This document shows, one piece after another, positions 17,689-26,445 of a stretch of 64,000 nt of DNA. Under the pieces are notes generated by a model. The model was not told the origin of the DNA and ran no database searches. It saw only the letters and a program-made list of their open reading frames with translations. This DNA comes from Halosimplex halophilum (GTDB lineage: Archaea; Halobacteriota; Halobacteria; Halobacteriales; Haloarculaceae). How positions within the stretch are numbered: the first letter of the stretch is position 1; each line of letters opens with the position of its first letter. The stretch covers positions 248,001-312,000 of the forward strand of contig NZ_SRHV01000005.1 of the NCBI RefSeq assembly GCF_004698125.1, written 5' to 3'. Both the position numbers and the translations under genes were made by a program.

Positions 17689-18540
17689 ATGGTCGAGCGG
17701 CGCCACGAGACGGCCGTCGTCGACGGCCACCGGATCCACTTCCTGACTGCCGGCGACCCGGCGGACCCGCCGCTGGTGTTGCTGCACGGTGGGATCATCG
17801 ACGCCGCGGGGGTGAGCTGGGGCGCCGTCGTCGAACCGCTCGCCCGCGAGTACCGGGTGGTGGCGCCGGATCTGCTGGGCTACGGCCGCAGCGCCAAGCC
17901 CGACGTGACCTACTCGCTTTCCACCCACGTCGACGTGGTCGCGGCGTTCGTCGAGACGGTCGGCCTCGACGACCCCGCGGTCGCCGGCATCTCGATGGGC
18001 GGCGGCGCGGCGCTGGGAGTCGCGCTCCGCGCGCCCGAACGGGTCGACCGGCTCGTCCTGCTCGACAGCTACGGGCTCGGCCGGGAACTCGCCAACGGCC
18101 ACCTGACTCGCCTGCTCGCGAAACAGGGGCTGACGAACAAGCTCGCGATCGCACTCATGCGGCGCAGTCGCGGGTTCACGGAGGCCAGCCTCGGGAACAT
18201 CGTCCACGACACGGACGACCTCTCGGCCGACGCGGTCGACGCCGTCTGGGAAGAGGTCAAGCGCCCGGGCGTCGGGAAGGCCTTCCGGAGTTTTCGCGCG
18301 GCGGAGGTGGGACCCGACGGCTACCGCACGGACTTCTCCGACCGGCTGGGCGGCCTCGGGGTCCCGACGCTGCTGCTCCACGGCGAACACGACGAGGTGT
18401 TCCCCCACCGCTGGAGCGAGCGCGCGGCCGCCCGCATCCCCGAGGGGGAGTTCCGACTGCTGGACGACTGCGCCCACTGGGCGCCCCGCGAACGTCCGGG
18501 CGCCGTGGTGGACCTGATTTCGGGATTTGTCTCACCGTAG
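17689..18540 (+). CDS. Alpha/beta hydrolase (second of two)
   Basis: The protein has 283 residues. LVLLHGGIIDAAG is the oxyanion loop, VVAPDLLGYGRSAKP follows, AGISMGGGAALG holds the nucleophile Ser in GxSMG, and LLLHGEHDEVFPHRW and DDCAHWAPRERPG supply the acid and His. This pattern is typical of 2-hydroxymuconate-semialdehyde-hydrolase/haloperoxidase-like enzymes, but no substrate can be assigned. It is only moderately similar to the previous hydrolase, so the pair is not a recent duplication. Confidence 0.85.
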   Translation: MVERRHETAVVDGHRIHFLTAGDPADPPLVLLHGGIIDAAGVSWGAVVEPLAREYRVVAPDLLGYGRSAKPDVTYSLSTHVDVVAAFVETVGLDDPAVAGISMGGGAALGVALRAPERVDRLVLLDSYGLGRELANGHLTRLLAKQGLTNKLAIALMRRSRGFTEASLGNIVHDTDDLSADAVDAVWEEVKRPGVGKAFRSFRAAEVGPDGYRTDFSDRLGGLGVPTLLLHGEHDEVFPHRWSERAAARIPEGEFRLLDDCAHWAPRERPGAVVDLISGFVSP

Positions 18541-18605
18541 CCGTTCCTCGAGATCGGCCCTCTCGCTCGCACTGCTACAGTTTCCGGCACGTTCGCGGGC
18601 AACCA

Positions 18606-18629
18606 GGAATAAATCACATATCGCGATAC
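18606..18629 (-). repeat. 24-bp inverted repeat, right copy
   Basis: Reverse complement of the repeat at 15935-15958 with two mismatches. Both copies point inward, enclosing the Bat-type regulator and both hydrolases (2.7 kb). Confidence 0.7.
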
Positions 18630-18732
18630 GGATTGATGGTGAGTCGGCGATACGCGGTCGACGCCCGGCTGTCGTCTGTCTTTTGGGTTGCCGAACGCTT
18701 CAAATGTGACCGCTCGAAAACAGTCTGTATCC

Positions 18733-19908
18733 GTGCCACGACCGGAGACCATCGAACGGATACGGGAAGCGGAGACCGAAGCGGAGCGAATCCTTGAGGA
18801 CGCCGAGGCCGACCGCGAGGAGATGCTCGAAGCGGCCTCGGATCGGGCGGACAGAATCCGGGCGGAGATCCGCCAGCGGGCCGAACGCCGGAGCGAGGAG
18901 CGACTCGCCGAGGCCCGCACGGAGATCGAGGCCAAACGGGAAGCTATCCTCGAAGCGGGTCGGGCGGAGCGGAGAACGCTCGAAGAGCGAGCGACGGCGC
19001 GACGGGAGGATGTCGTCGGGTTCGTCGTCGATCAGGTGGCGGCCGCGATACGAGACGATGCCGACTACAGTCGCGGAGATATTCTCAGCGGGATGGACCT
19101 GTCAAATCGAACGTTCGATGATGTGAGATGGTTCTACACGGACTGTTCGGGTGCCGATCTCACGGACGCGACACTCTCGGGAAGCGCCCTGGGCTGTGAC
19201 TTCGGGACGACGACGCTCACCGGGAGCGATCTCTCCGGGGCCAATTTTCGTTCGTGTGACTTCTCCGGAGCCGATCTCAGCGAGAGCGACCTGTCGGACG
19301 CGGTCCTGTCTTGGGCCTCCTTCGAAGACGCCTCGGCACCGGATGTCGACTTGAGGGGAGCGACGCTCACGGGCGCGGCGGGCGTTCGGGCCGACTTCAG
19401 CGGCGCGACGGCTGAACGGACCGTGGCCAAGCGAGCCGACTTCCGGGATGCCATTCTCGCAGATGGCGATTGGTCGCGGGCGTATCTGCCGAAATCGAAC
19501 TTATCGGGTGTCGATGCGGCCGATGTCGACTTCCACGACTCCGCCCTCCGCGGTGCGGACCTGTCCGGTGCCGACCTGTCCGGGGTCGACCTCTCGGGGG
19601 CGACACTACAGGGGGCGGACCTCGCTGGCGCGACGCTGACTGGTGCCGATCTTACCCACGCATCGCTCATCGAGGCCGACCTGACCGGGGCGAACCTCCG
19701 GGGGGCGGACTGTACGAGTACGCTCCTTCGGCGCGCGACGCTCCGCGAAGCGACGCTCGCCGACGTGACGTTCGCCGCCGGATACGACAGCCAGGGGACG
19801 AAGCGGCGTCCGTCGCTCCGGGGCGCCGACCTGACGGATGCAACACTCGACGGCACGGATCTATCGGCGGTCGAGACGGCTGACGCGACGTTCTCCGAAA
19901 CGCGGTGA
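18733..19908 (+). CDS. AhaH-like peripheral-stalk coiled coil fused to pentapeptide-repeat domain
   Basis: The protein has 391 residues from the GTG at 18733, chosen because it yields PRPETIERIREAE, the characteristic beginning of haloarchaeal A-type ATP synthase subunit H. Residues 1 to about 108 are an uninterrupted Glu/Arg/Ala-rich right-length coiled coil ending in VVGFVVDQVAAAIRD, closely resembling whole AhaH (about 105-110 residues). Residues about 118-388 then switch to pentapeptide repeats of the A-D/N-L-x-x type (for example GADLSGADLSGVDLSGATL), which fold as a right-handed quadrilateral beta-helix. I know of no such fusion. No other ATP synthase gene is near. The FtsZ-like reading frame follows 100 bp downstream on the same strand. 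Confidence 0.8.
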   Translation: MPRPETIERIREAETEAERILEDAEADREEMLEAASDRADRIRAEIRQRAERRSEERLAEARTEIEAKREAILEAGRAERRTLEERATARREDVVGFVVDQVAAAIRDDADYSRGDILSGMDLSNRTFDDVRWFYTDCSGADLTDATLSGSALGCDFGTTTLTGSDLSGANFRSCDFSGADLSESDLSDAVLSWASFEDASAPDVDLRGATLTGAAGVRADFSGATAERTVAKRADFRDAILADGDWSRAYLPKSNLSGVDAADVDFHDSALRGADLSGADLSGVDLSGATLQGADLAGATLTGADLTHASLIEADLTGANLRGADCTSTLLRRATLREATLADVTFAAGYDSQGTKRRPSLRGADLTDATLDGTDLSAVETADATFSETR

Positions 19909-20008
19909 GCCCTCGGGGGTGTCGAAGGTCACGGGGCGTTCCCTCGACAGACCGCCGCGGACCTGCTGACAACGGTACCTTGATGATCCGACTCCGCCAC
20001 GTGTCCCT

Positions 20009-21382
20009 ATGCCGAACGGACGCAGGCCCCATCATCAAGTGGCCTCTCTCACGGCCGTGGGTGTCGGCGAACGGGGTGTACGCGCCCTGGAGCGGTTCGC
20101 CGAGGAGTCGAGCGATGACGACCAGGTCACGGCTCGGTTCATCTGCGTGGACACGGCGGAAACGGCCGACTCGAGGACGGACCATTTCCAGTTCTGCCGG
20201 CTCGATGCTCCGGACTCCGGAGGGTCCGAGGCCGACTCCACGCCGCCGTACGCGGACTCGGTGAAGGCGACGGCGACGGACGGCCCGGGTCCGGCGCCGC
20301 TCGTCCGTCGCCGTCTCGACTCCCGCGCGAACTTCCTCCCGCTGTTCGAGCGTATCGAGTCGACGATGACGGACGGCGCGACACCGGACGCCGAGTGGAC
20401 GCGCTCTCCGGGCCACCTCAATCTGCTCGTCGGCGACCTGTCGGATCCGGCCGTGCGCGGCGTGGTGCCACTCGTCGCGAAGATGCTCGACGACGGGGCC
20501 GACGCCCTGTCGATGCCGACGCTCACGGGGGGGATGTTGCTCGCTCCGGTGGGCGCGGTCGCCGACGGCGAATCGATAGCTCCGTGATACCGCCGGACGT
20601 ACGTGGGCCTCCGGGAGGCGACGGCGCTCCTGACCGACCACGAGCCGAACGCCGAGCGCTCGCTGTCGGTCCGGCCCGGTGTCGTTCCGAACGATCGGAC
20701 GGAACTCGACCTCACGGAGCGACTGTTCGACCTGTTCGGGCTCGTCGGATACGATCCCGACCGCGAGTCTTCGACCGAGGTGTCGGCCTCGGTCGCGTCC
20801 GCTCTACGGGTGTTCGTGGACCTGCGGTTGACGATCACGAACGGCGGCGTCGAGGGATTCCCGGGGTCCGGAACGCCGGCGTCGACGACGAGAGGTGGCA
20901 GGGCGGCCGAGCGCGCGGATCCCGGAATGACATTCGTCTCGTGGATCGAGAGCCACCGGCGGGAGTCGCCGTCGCCGGACGACAGCGAGCGTCAGCTACC
21001 GGTCAAGTACGGACGTGCGCTCGCACCCGTCCCTGAAGATACTGCAGGCCACTGTGCCATCGGCGTATATCGTCTGGAAGAGGACCAAGCGGACAACAGG
21101 GGGTGGTCCGCCACGCGCGGAGACGAGCTGTCGGTCGAGACGCCCGGTCACTCGCTCGTCGAGGGAGACGAAGGGGTCGAACTGTGGCCGGCTTCATTCG
21201 CGTCTCGCGAAGAGCGTCACGTCTTCGTCCACCCCGACGTGGGCGCGTTCGACGTTTCGCCGTACGCCCGACTGCACGACCGATACGCTGACGACCTCCG
21301 CTCGCTCCTCGTCGGACTGGATATGTCGCCGCTTGCGTATCCCGAACTGGTTTCGATGGACGGAGACACGACAGCGCCGTGA
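20009..21382 (+). pseudogene. Divergent FtsZ/tubulin-like gene split by an in-frame TGA
   Basis: A single frame of 458 codons is interrupted only by TGA at 20585-20587 (codon 193). The first part (192 residues, ATG at 20009) and the second (a GTG at 20603 would give 259 residues) lie in the same phase, 15 bp apart, and the second has no convincing start. The first part resembles the N-terminal GTPase half of FtsZ: SLTAVGVGERGVRALERF aligns with the GxGGAGxN region, ARFICVDTAE with the FIAxNTD strand, and VVPLVAKMLDDGADALSMPT with the helix and strand after the T4 loop. The glycine-rich T4 loop itself (GGGTGTG) is replaced by DLSDPAVRG, so GTP binding is doubtful. Either a nonsense-inactivated gene or two separate polypeptides; family assignment is tentative. 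Confidence 0.5.
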
Positions 21383-21436
21383 CCGGAGAGGACACCCCGG
21401 ACCGGCCAATACCGTCGCGAGCGCGCAGCGGACTAG

Positions 21437-22780
21437 TCACAGCACGTCGAGAAACGCGTCGATAGCGCCGCTCTCGGGGTGGCAGTGGCAGTAGGTGCCG
21501 AGCGTCCGGTACTCGGTGAGGCCGTCGCGGCCGTCGGCGATGCCGTCTCCCCGTTTCACGTCGAACGCGAACCGGGCGTCCCCCGCGGGGTCGGCCGAGG
21601 AGTAGTGGAACTCGTGGCCGCGCCGGTGCTCGCCCGCCCCGGCGGTGAGCGTGTCCTCGCGGGCGCGCAGTTCCACGTGGTCGAGCGCCTGATACCGGTC
21701 GTGCATCGTCACGTCGGCCGGGAGGACGCCGGCCATCTCGTACGTCTCCCCGTCGATCGTCGTCAGCGACTCGGAGAGGGCCATCAGCCCGCCGCACTCG
21801 CCGAAGGCCGGGAGGCCGTCGGCGGCGCGGTCGGCCAGCGTGTCCAGGGCCGGCCCCGCCGCCAGGTCGGCGGCGTGGTTCTCGGGGTAGCCGCCGGGGA
21901 GGTAGACGCCGTCGCACGCCGGCAGGTCCTCGCCGTCGGCGGGCGCGAACGGGACGAGTTCCCCCCGGTCGCGGATCCGTTCGAGCGTCGCCGGGTAGAC
22001 GAACCGGAAGGCGTCGTCGCGCGCGACGGCGACGCGGGGGCGGTCGCCGTCGTCCGCCGTCGACTCCGCCTGCGCCGCCGCGCCGGTCGGCCGGTCGACC
22101 GCGGCCCCGGATTCGGGTTCGGTCGGTTCCCGGGCCACCTCGCGCAGGCGGTCGACGCGGAGGTGGTCCGCGGCGGCGTCCAGCGCCCTGTCGTCGAGCG
22201 GCGACTCCTCGCCCATGTGGAGGCCGAGGTGCCGCTCCGGAATTTCGAGGTCGTCGTCGGGCGCGATCCGCCCGAAGTAGTCGAGTTCGTCGGGCAGCGC
22301 CTCGCGGATCCCCTCGGCGTGGCGGCCGCCGTGGGCGCGCTGGGCGACCACGCCCGCCACGTCGATGTCGCGGCCGGCGCGGGCGGCGTACTCCCGGAAG
22401 CCCAGCGCCGTGGCCGCGACGCTCTCCATGCCGGCCTTCGCGTCGACGACGAGGACGACCGGGAGGTCGAGCGTCTCGGCGACCATCGCCGTCGATGACG
22501 CGTCGCCGTCGTAGAGGCCCATGACGCCCTCGACGACGCAGAGGTCCCCCTCGCCGCGGCGGTAGTTGCGCCGGAGGCCCGCTTCGCCCTGGAGCCAGCG
22601 GTCGAGCGTCCGCGAGGGGCGACCGGCGACCCGCTCGTGGTGGCTCGGGTCGATGAAGTCCGGGCCGGCCTTGGCGGATTGCACGTCGAGGCCCTCGCGC
22701 TCCAGCGCGTGGATCGTCGCGAGCGTCGCGACCGTCTTCCCGACGCCGGAGCTCGTCCCGGCGAGGACGAATCCATTCAC
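21437..22780 (-). CDS. cbiA: Cobyrinate a,c-diamide synthase
   Basis: The protein has 447 residues. It has an N-terminal P-loop (GTSSGVGKTV, residues 8-17) of the dethiobiotin-synthetase/CobB fold and a C-terminal class I glutamine amidotransferase domain with the catalytic Cys in PAFGECGGLMALSES and PGGYPEN as part of the oxyanion region. It amidates side chains a and c of cobyrinate using glutamine and ATP in cobalamin synthesis. An acidic linker of about 40 residues separates the domains. Its start overlaps the cbiE stop by 4 bp (ATGA), indicating translational coupling. Confidence 0.95.
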   Translation of the reverse strand: MNGFVLAGTSSGVGKTVATLATIHALEREGLDVQSAKAGPDFIDPSHHERVAGRPSRTLDRWLQGEAGLRRNYRRGEGDLCVVEGVMGLYDGDASSTAMVAETLDLPVVLVVDAKAGMESVAATALGFREYAARAGRDIDVAGVVAQRAHGGRHAEGIREALPDELDYFGRIAPDDDLEIPERHLGLHMGEESPLDDRALDAAADHLRVDRLREVAREPTEPESGAAVDRPTGAAAQAESTADDGDRPRVAVARDDAFRFVYPATLERIRDRGELVPFAPADGEDLPACDGVYLPGGYPENHAADLAAGPALDTLADRAADGLPAFGECGGLMALSESLTTIDGETYEMAGVLPADVTMHDRYQALDHVELRAREDTLTAGAGEHRRGHEFHYSSADPAGDARFAFDVKRGDGIADGRDGLTEYRTLGTYCHCHPESGAIDAFLDVL

Positions 22781-23586
22781 GGCCTCGCCCCCCGGGTATC
22801 GGCCCGCACGACCAGCACCGACAGGTCCGAAAAGGGCGTCCCGTCGGGGCCGTCCCCGCCGGCGTGGGTCGCCAGCTCGCCGAGCGTGGTCCGGGTCGTC
22901 ACCTCGTCGTCGTGGGTGAGCCGCTCGTAGACCAGCGCGGTCAGCGACTCGCTCGCGCCAGCGTCGAGCAGGTCGGCGGCGATGTCGCCCGGCATCAGGT
23001 CGTACGGTCGCGGGAGGACGAGCAGGTGGCGGTCGCCGGCGTCGGCCCGCAGGCGCTCGCGGTCGGCGGTCAGCTCGCCCCGCTTGTGCAGCGTGACGAA
23101 CGTCGACCTCTCCATCGGCGTCCGGGCGCGACTCGCCGCCAGCTGGAGCGAGGAGATGCCCGGGATCACCCGGACCGGACGGCCGACGGCCCGCTCGACG
23201 CGGCCGAGGAACTGATAGCCCGAGAAGTTCGGGTCGCCCATGAGCACCGCGGTCCCCGCGGCGCCGTCGGCGACCCGGTCGCCGAAGGCCGCCAGGGTCT
23301 CGCCCTGGTCGTCGTACCCGCAGGCGAGGACTTCCCCGTCGATCCGGTCGCGGACGTGGTCGACGACCGTCTCGAAGCCGACCACTGCGTCGGCCTCGCG
23401 GATCGCCCGCTCGCCGCGCGGGGTGAGGTACTCGGGGTTCCCGGGCCCGATCCCGACGGCGTAGACGGGGTCGGCGGTGTCCGCTGAGTCGGCGTCGGCG
23501 ACGGGTCGTTCGGGCGCCGCGGCGGCGACGGCCTCCGGCGGGCGGTCGTCGTCGGAAGGTGCGTCGGTCACGATGTCGGGTCCCAC
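22777..23586 (-). CDS. cbiE: Cobalt-precorrin-7 (C5)-methyltransferase
   Basis: The protein has 269 residues. After an Ala/Asp-rich N-terminal extension of about 40 residues, it shows the tetrapyrrole methylase fold: YAVGIGPGNPEYLTPRG, AVLMGDPNFSGYQ and VIPGISSLQLAASR. These are the CbiE/CobL-N signatures rather than those of CbiF, CbiH or CbiL. It transfers a methyl group from SAM to C5 of cobalt-precorrin-7. It is the upstream partner of cbiA in a two-gene operon. A later ATG could trim the extension, but none is well supported. Confidence 0.88.
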   Translation of the reverse strand: MGPDIVTDAPSDDDRPPEAVAAAAPERPVADADSADTADPVYAVGIGPGNPEYLTPRGERAIREADAVVGFETVVDHVRDRIDGEVLACGYDDQGETLAAFGDRVADGAAGTAVLMGDPNFSGYQFLGRVERAVGRPVRVIPGISSLQLAASRARTPMERSTFVTLHKRGELTADRERLRADAGDRHLLVLPRPYDLMPGDIAADLLDAGASESLTALVYERLTHDDEVTTRTTLGELATHAGGDGPDGTPFSDLSVLVVRADTRGARP

Positions 23587-23650
23587 GGGGGGCGGCCCGT
23601 TGACTGTTCCGGACGCGCCCGGCGGCGCGCCGGTTGGTCCGCCGGAGCGG

Positions 23651-23800
23651 TCAGTAGATCCGCCGCGTCACGAAGACCAGGACCCCGAGAACGAGCAGGC
23701 CGATCCCCCAGTAGACGGACGGGTACGGGAGGTATTCGAGCAGGAGCGTGACGACGCCGGACGTGATGAGCGACCACCCGATGGTCGTTCGGTACGCCAT
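23651..23800 (-). CDS. Small membrane protein, 49 aa
   Basis: The ATG at 23800 opens a 49-residue product with two hydrophobic stretches (IGWSLITSGVVTLLLEYL and VYWGIGLLVLGVLVFVTRRI) around a short YPS turn. Composition and codon use are protein-like and the frame stops at TGA. Function unknown; too short for any family call. Confidence 0.55.
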   Translation of the reverse strand: MAYRTTIGWSLITSGVVTLLLEYLPYPSVYWGIGLLVLGVLVFVTRRIY

Positions 23801-23934
23801 GGGCGGTCGCTCGCCACCCGCGCCGATAGTTACCCGCTGGTTTCGAGGATAGCGCGAGCTTACCGGCCGATACGGGCCGCCGCAGCGGGCGCGGCTACCA
23901 CGGACGCGTTCGGCCGCCGGACGCCATCTCCGGA

Positions 23935-24393
23935 TCAGCCGCTCGCCGCGACCGCCCGTTCCTGTCCGGTCTTCCTGCAGAGCCAGGCGCCGACGAGGCC
24001 CCCGAAGAGACCCGGGATCGCCGCAGCACCGAGGACGACGGCGCTGAAGACGACGAACAGCAGCGCTTTCGCGGGCGGGGACGACCACGCGTCGGCGAAG
24101 CTGCTCGCGCTGGCCAGTATGGTCGGGGCGATCCAGACGTAGCCGGCGAGGCCGCCGATCACGCCGGCCCTGAGACTCGCGGCGCTCACGTCGGCCGAGT
24201 ACCGGCGGGCGAGGAAGCCGGCGATCAGGCCGCCGACGACGACCATGTTGAACGAGAAGTGGTCGTTCGCCCCGGAACTCCAGTAGGCGGCGAGCGTGAG
24301 CGGCATCGACACCGCGCCGCCGACGAGGGCGTACTGCCAGGCCCGCGGGATCGAACCGGGGAGGGGACCTGAACCGGGACCAGCTCGGGACAT
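23935..24393 (-). CDS. DUF5518-like membrane protein
   Basis: The product has 152 residues from the ATG at 24393 (MSRAGPGSG). After a polar N-terminus it has four hydrophobic helices rich in Gly and Ala, with a FNMVVVGGLIAGFLARRYS segment typical of small haloarchaeal proteins I know as DUF5518. The frame is open to 24435, but a promoter-like element lies there, which supports the shorter form. Function is unknown. Confidence 0.7.
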   Translation of the reverse strand: MSRAGPGSGPLPGSIPRAWQYALVGGAVSMPLTLAAYWSSGANDHFSFNMVVVGGLIAGFLARRYSADVSAASLRAGVIGGLAGYVWIAPTILASASSFADAWSSPPAKALLFVVFSAVVLGAAAIPGLFGGLVGAWLCRKTGQERAVAASG

Positions 24394-24423
24394 CGTCGTT
24401 CGATTGACAGTACCGCTCGGGGC

Positions 24424-24435
24424 GTAATAAATCAC
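24424..24435 (-). promoter_or_regulatory. TATA-like element of DUF5518-like gene
   Basis: The minus strand reads GTGATTTATTAC, 31-42 bases before the ATG at 24393. The same 12-base core occurs, with one or two differences, inside both 24-bp inverted repeats at 15935 and 18606. Confidence 0.5.
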
Positions 24436-24477
24436 GCGTCGCCCGGCGGGACCGGACCGGATCCCCCCGGTCGACGG

Positions 24478-26367
24478 TCACAGCCGCTCGGCGAGCGTCG
24501 CGGCGGTCCTGGCGCCCACGCCGTCGACGGTCTCCAGCTCCTCGCGGGAGGCCGACCGGACGTTCTCGACGCTGCCGAACCGCCGGAGGAGTCGCTTGCG
24601 CGTCTCGGGGCCGATCCCGTCGATGTCGTCGAGCACCGTCGACACGTCGTCCCGCAGGGTCTGGTGGTACTGGACGGCGAAGCGGTGGGCCTCGTCGCGG
24701 GCGCGCTGGAGGAGGTGCAGGTGGCCGGCGTCGTCGGGCCAGTCGTAGACGCCCGTCGGCGTCACCACGAGCTCCTCGTCCTTCGCGAGCGCGACCGCGG
24801 GCACGTCCCAGCCGGCGGCGTCGAGGGCGTCCCGCGCGGCGCCGAGTTGCCCCTCGCCGCCGTCGATCAGCAGCAGGTCGGGGTCGGGCCGCTCGTCGCG
24901 GCCGGAGACGGCGCGGTCCGCGCGCCACCGCACCAGCGACCGCATGTTCGCGTAGTCGTCGTTCTCGTCGTCGAGTTTCTTCCGGCGGTAGTCGGACTTC
25001 TCGGGCTCGCCGTCGACGAAGGTCACGTCGCTGCCCACCGCCGACTTCCCCTGGGCGTGGCTCACGTCGAACCCCTCGATCCGTTCGACCCGCGAGTCGA
25101 GGCCGAGCGCGTCGGCCAGCGCCCGACCCTCGTCGTCGCGGCGGTCGCGCCGTCGGGCGTTTTTCAGCGCCAGGTCGACCAGCGTCGCCTCGCGGCCGGC
25201 GCCCGGCACCCGCAGCGCGACGCCCTCCCGTTCGAGCCACGTCTCCAGGTCGGCGTCGTCCGGGTGGTCCGAGCAGAGGACGGCGTCGGGCAGCTCGCGC
25301 TCGGCGTAGAACTGCGCGATGAAGGCGGCCAGCACCGCGCCCGCCCGCTCGCCCTCGGGCGCGTCGAGGGTGTGGCGCTCGCGGTCGACCAGCTTGCCGT
25401 CCTCGCTGTGGAGCCGCGCGACGGTCGCCCGCTCGCCCTCGACGGCGACGCCGAGCACGTCGACCGCCCGCTCGCGCTCGGCGTCCTCGTGGCGGCCCTC
25501 GCTGGCGACGGCGTCGCCGGCCTCACCGTGGATCGCCTCGACGGCGTCCAGCCGGTCCCGGAGGTTCGCCGCCCGCTCGAAGTGCTGGTCGCCCGCCGCC
25601 GCTTCCATCTCCCGGCGGATCGGGTCCGCGAGCGCCCCCGTCTCGCCCTCGAAGAACCGCTCGACCGCCTCCGCGTCGCCCACGTAGGCCTCGCGGTCCA
25701 CGTCCGTCTCGGGGACGCAGGGCGCCGAACAGAGGCCGATGTCGTGGTCGAGACAGGGACGGTCGCGGTTTTCGAACTTGTGGTCCGAACATCCACGCAG
25801 GCCGTAGGTCTCGCGGACGGCCTTGACGACCGTCTCCAGGCGGCCCTTGTCGGTGAACGGGCCGAAGACGGTCGCGCCGGGGTCGGGGTCGCGTGTGATC
25901 TCGACCCGGGGGAACTCGTGGTCGGTCAGCTGGACCAGCGGGTAGGACTTGTCGTCTTTCAGCCGGACGTTGTACCGGGGCCGGTGGCGCTTGATGAGGT
26001 TCGCCTCCAGCAGCAGGGCCTGGGTCTCCGTGTCGGTGACCGCCACCTCGACGGACTCGGCCTCGGCGACCATCCGCCGGATGCGCTCGCTGCGCGGGTC
26101 GGCGTACGAGCGCACCCGGTCGCGCAGGTCGACGGCCTTCCCGACGTAGAGCACTCGCTCGTAGGAGTCTGTCTCGGCGAGGTCGGTGTCGCCCTCGACG
26201 GGTCCGGTTCCCGTCGGGACGGCGCCCGCCGAGCCGTCGCCGGAGTCACCGCTACCGGCGTCGCCGCCGCTCGCGCTCCGGCCGCGGGACTCCCGGGCGA
26301 GGAACTGGTAGACGCCCGGCTCGGCCGGCAGGTCGCCGGCCCGGTCCCGGACCGCGTCGGGATCCAT
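24478..26367 (-). CDS. uvrC: UvrABC system protein C
   Basis: The protein has 629 residues. The N-terminal GIY-YIG nuclease domain (GVYQFL at about 17-22, [17 protein letters not shown] at about 75-95) makes the 3' incision. It is followed by a Cys-containing region ([20 protein letters not shown]), a UVR motif ([19 protein letters not shown]), the RNase-H-like 5' nuclease ([25 protein letters not shown]) and a C-terminal helix-hairpin-helix pair ([18 protein letters not shown]). An unusual Gly/Ser/Asp-rich insert of about 45 residues lies inside the GIY-YIG domain. It works with UvrB, encoded at 7746-9809. Confidence 0.97.
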   Translation of the reverse strand: MDPDAVRDRAGDLPAEPGVYQFLARESRGRSASGGDAGSGDSGDGSAGAVPTGTGPVEGDTDLAETDSYERVLYVGKAVDLRDRVRSYADPRSERIRRMVAEAESVEVAVTDTETQALLLEANLIKRHRPRYNVRLKDDKSYPLVQLTDHEFPRVEITRDPDPGATVFGPFTDKGRLETVVKAVRETYGLRGCSDHKFENRDRPCLDHDIGLCSAPCVPETDVDREAYVGDAEAVERFFEGETGALADPIRREMEAAAGDQHFERAANLRDRLDAVEAIHGEAGDAVASEGRHEDAERERAVDVLGVAVEGERATVARLHSEDGKLVDRERHTLDAPEGERAGAVLAAFIAQFYAERELPDAVLCSDHPDDADLETWLEREGVALRVPGAGREATLVDLALKNARRRDRRDDEGRALADALGLDSRVERIEGFDVSHAQGKSAVGSDVTFVDGEPEKSDYRRKKLDDENDDYANMRSLVRWRADRAVSGRDERPDPDLLLIDGGEGQLGAARDALDAAGWDVPAVALAKDEELVVTPTGVYDWPDDAGHLHLLQRARDEAHRFAVQYHQTLRDDVSTVLDDIDGIGPETRKRLLRRFGSVENVRSASREELETVDGVGARTAATLAERL

Positions 26368-26445
26368 CGCCAGTCGGTAGCGACTCGGCGGATTTGAACC
26401 CTGCGTCCGCGGGTCGGTCGCCGGCCGCCGTCGCCCCGGGACCGG

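Noticed and set aside
18733-19908. Reading the pentapeptide protein as a quinolone-resistance (Qnr-like) factor.
   Set aside because: Pentapeptide repeats alone do not indicate gyrase protection. The AhaH-like N-terminus and the lack of Qnr loops argue against it.
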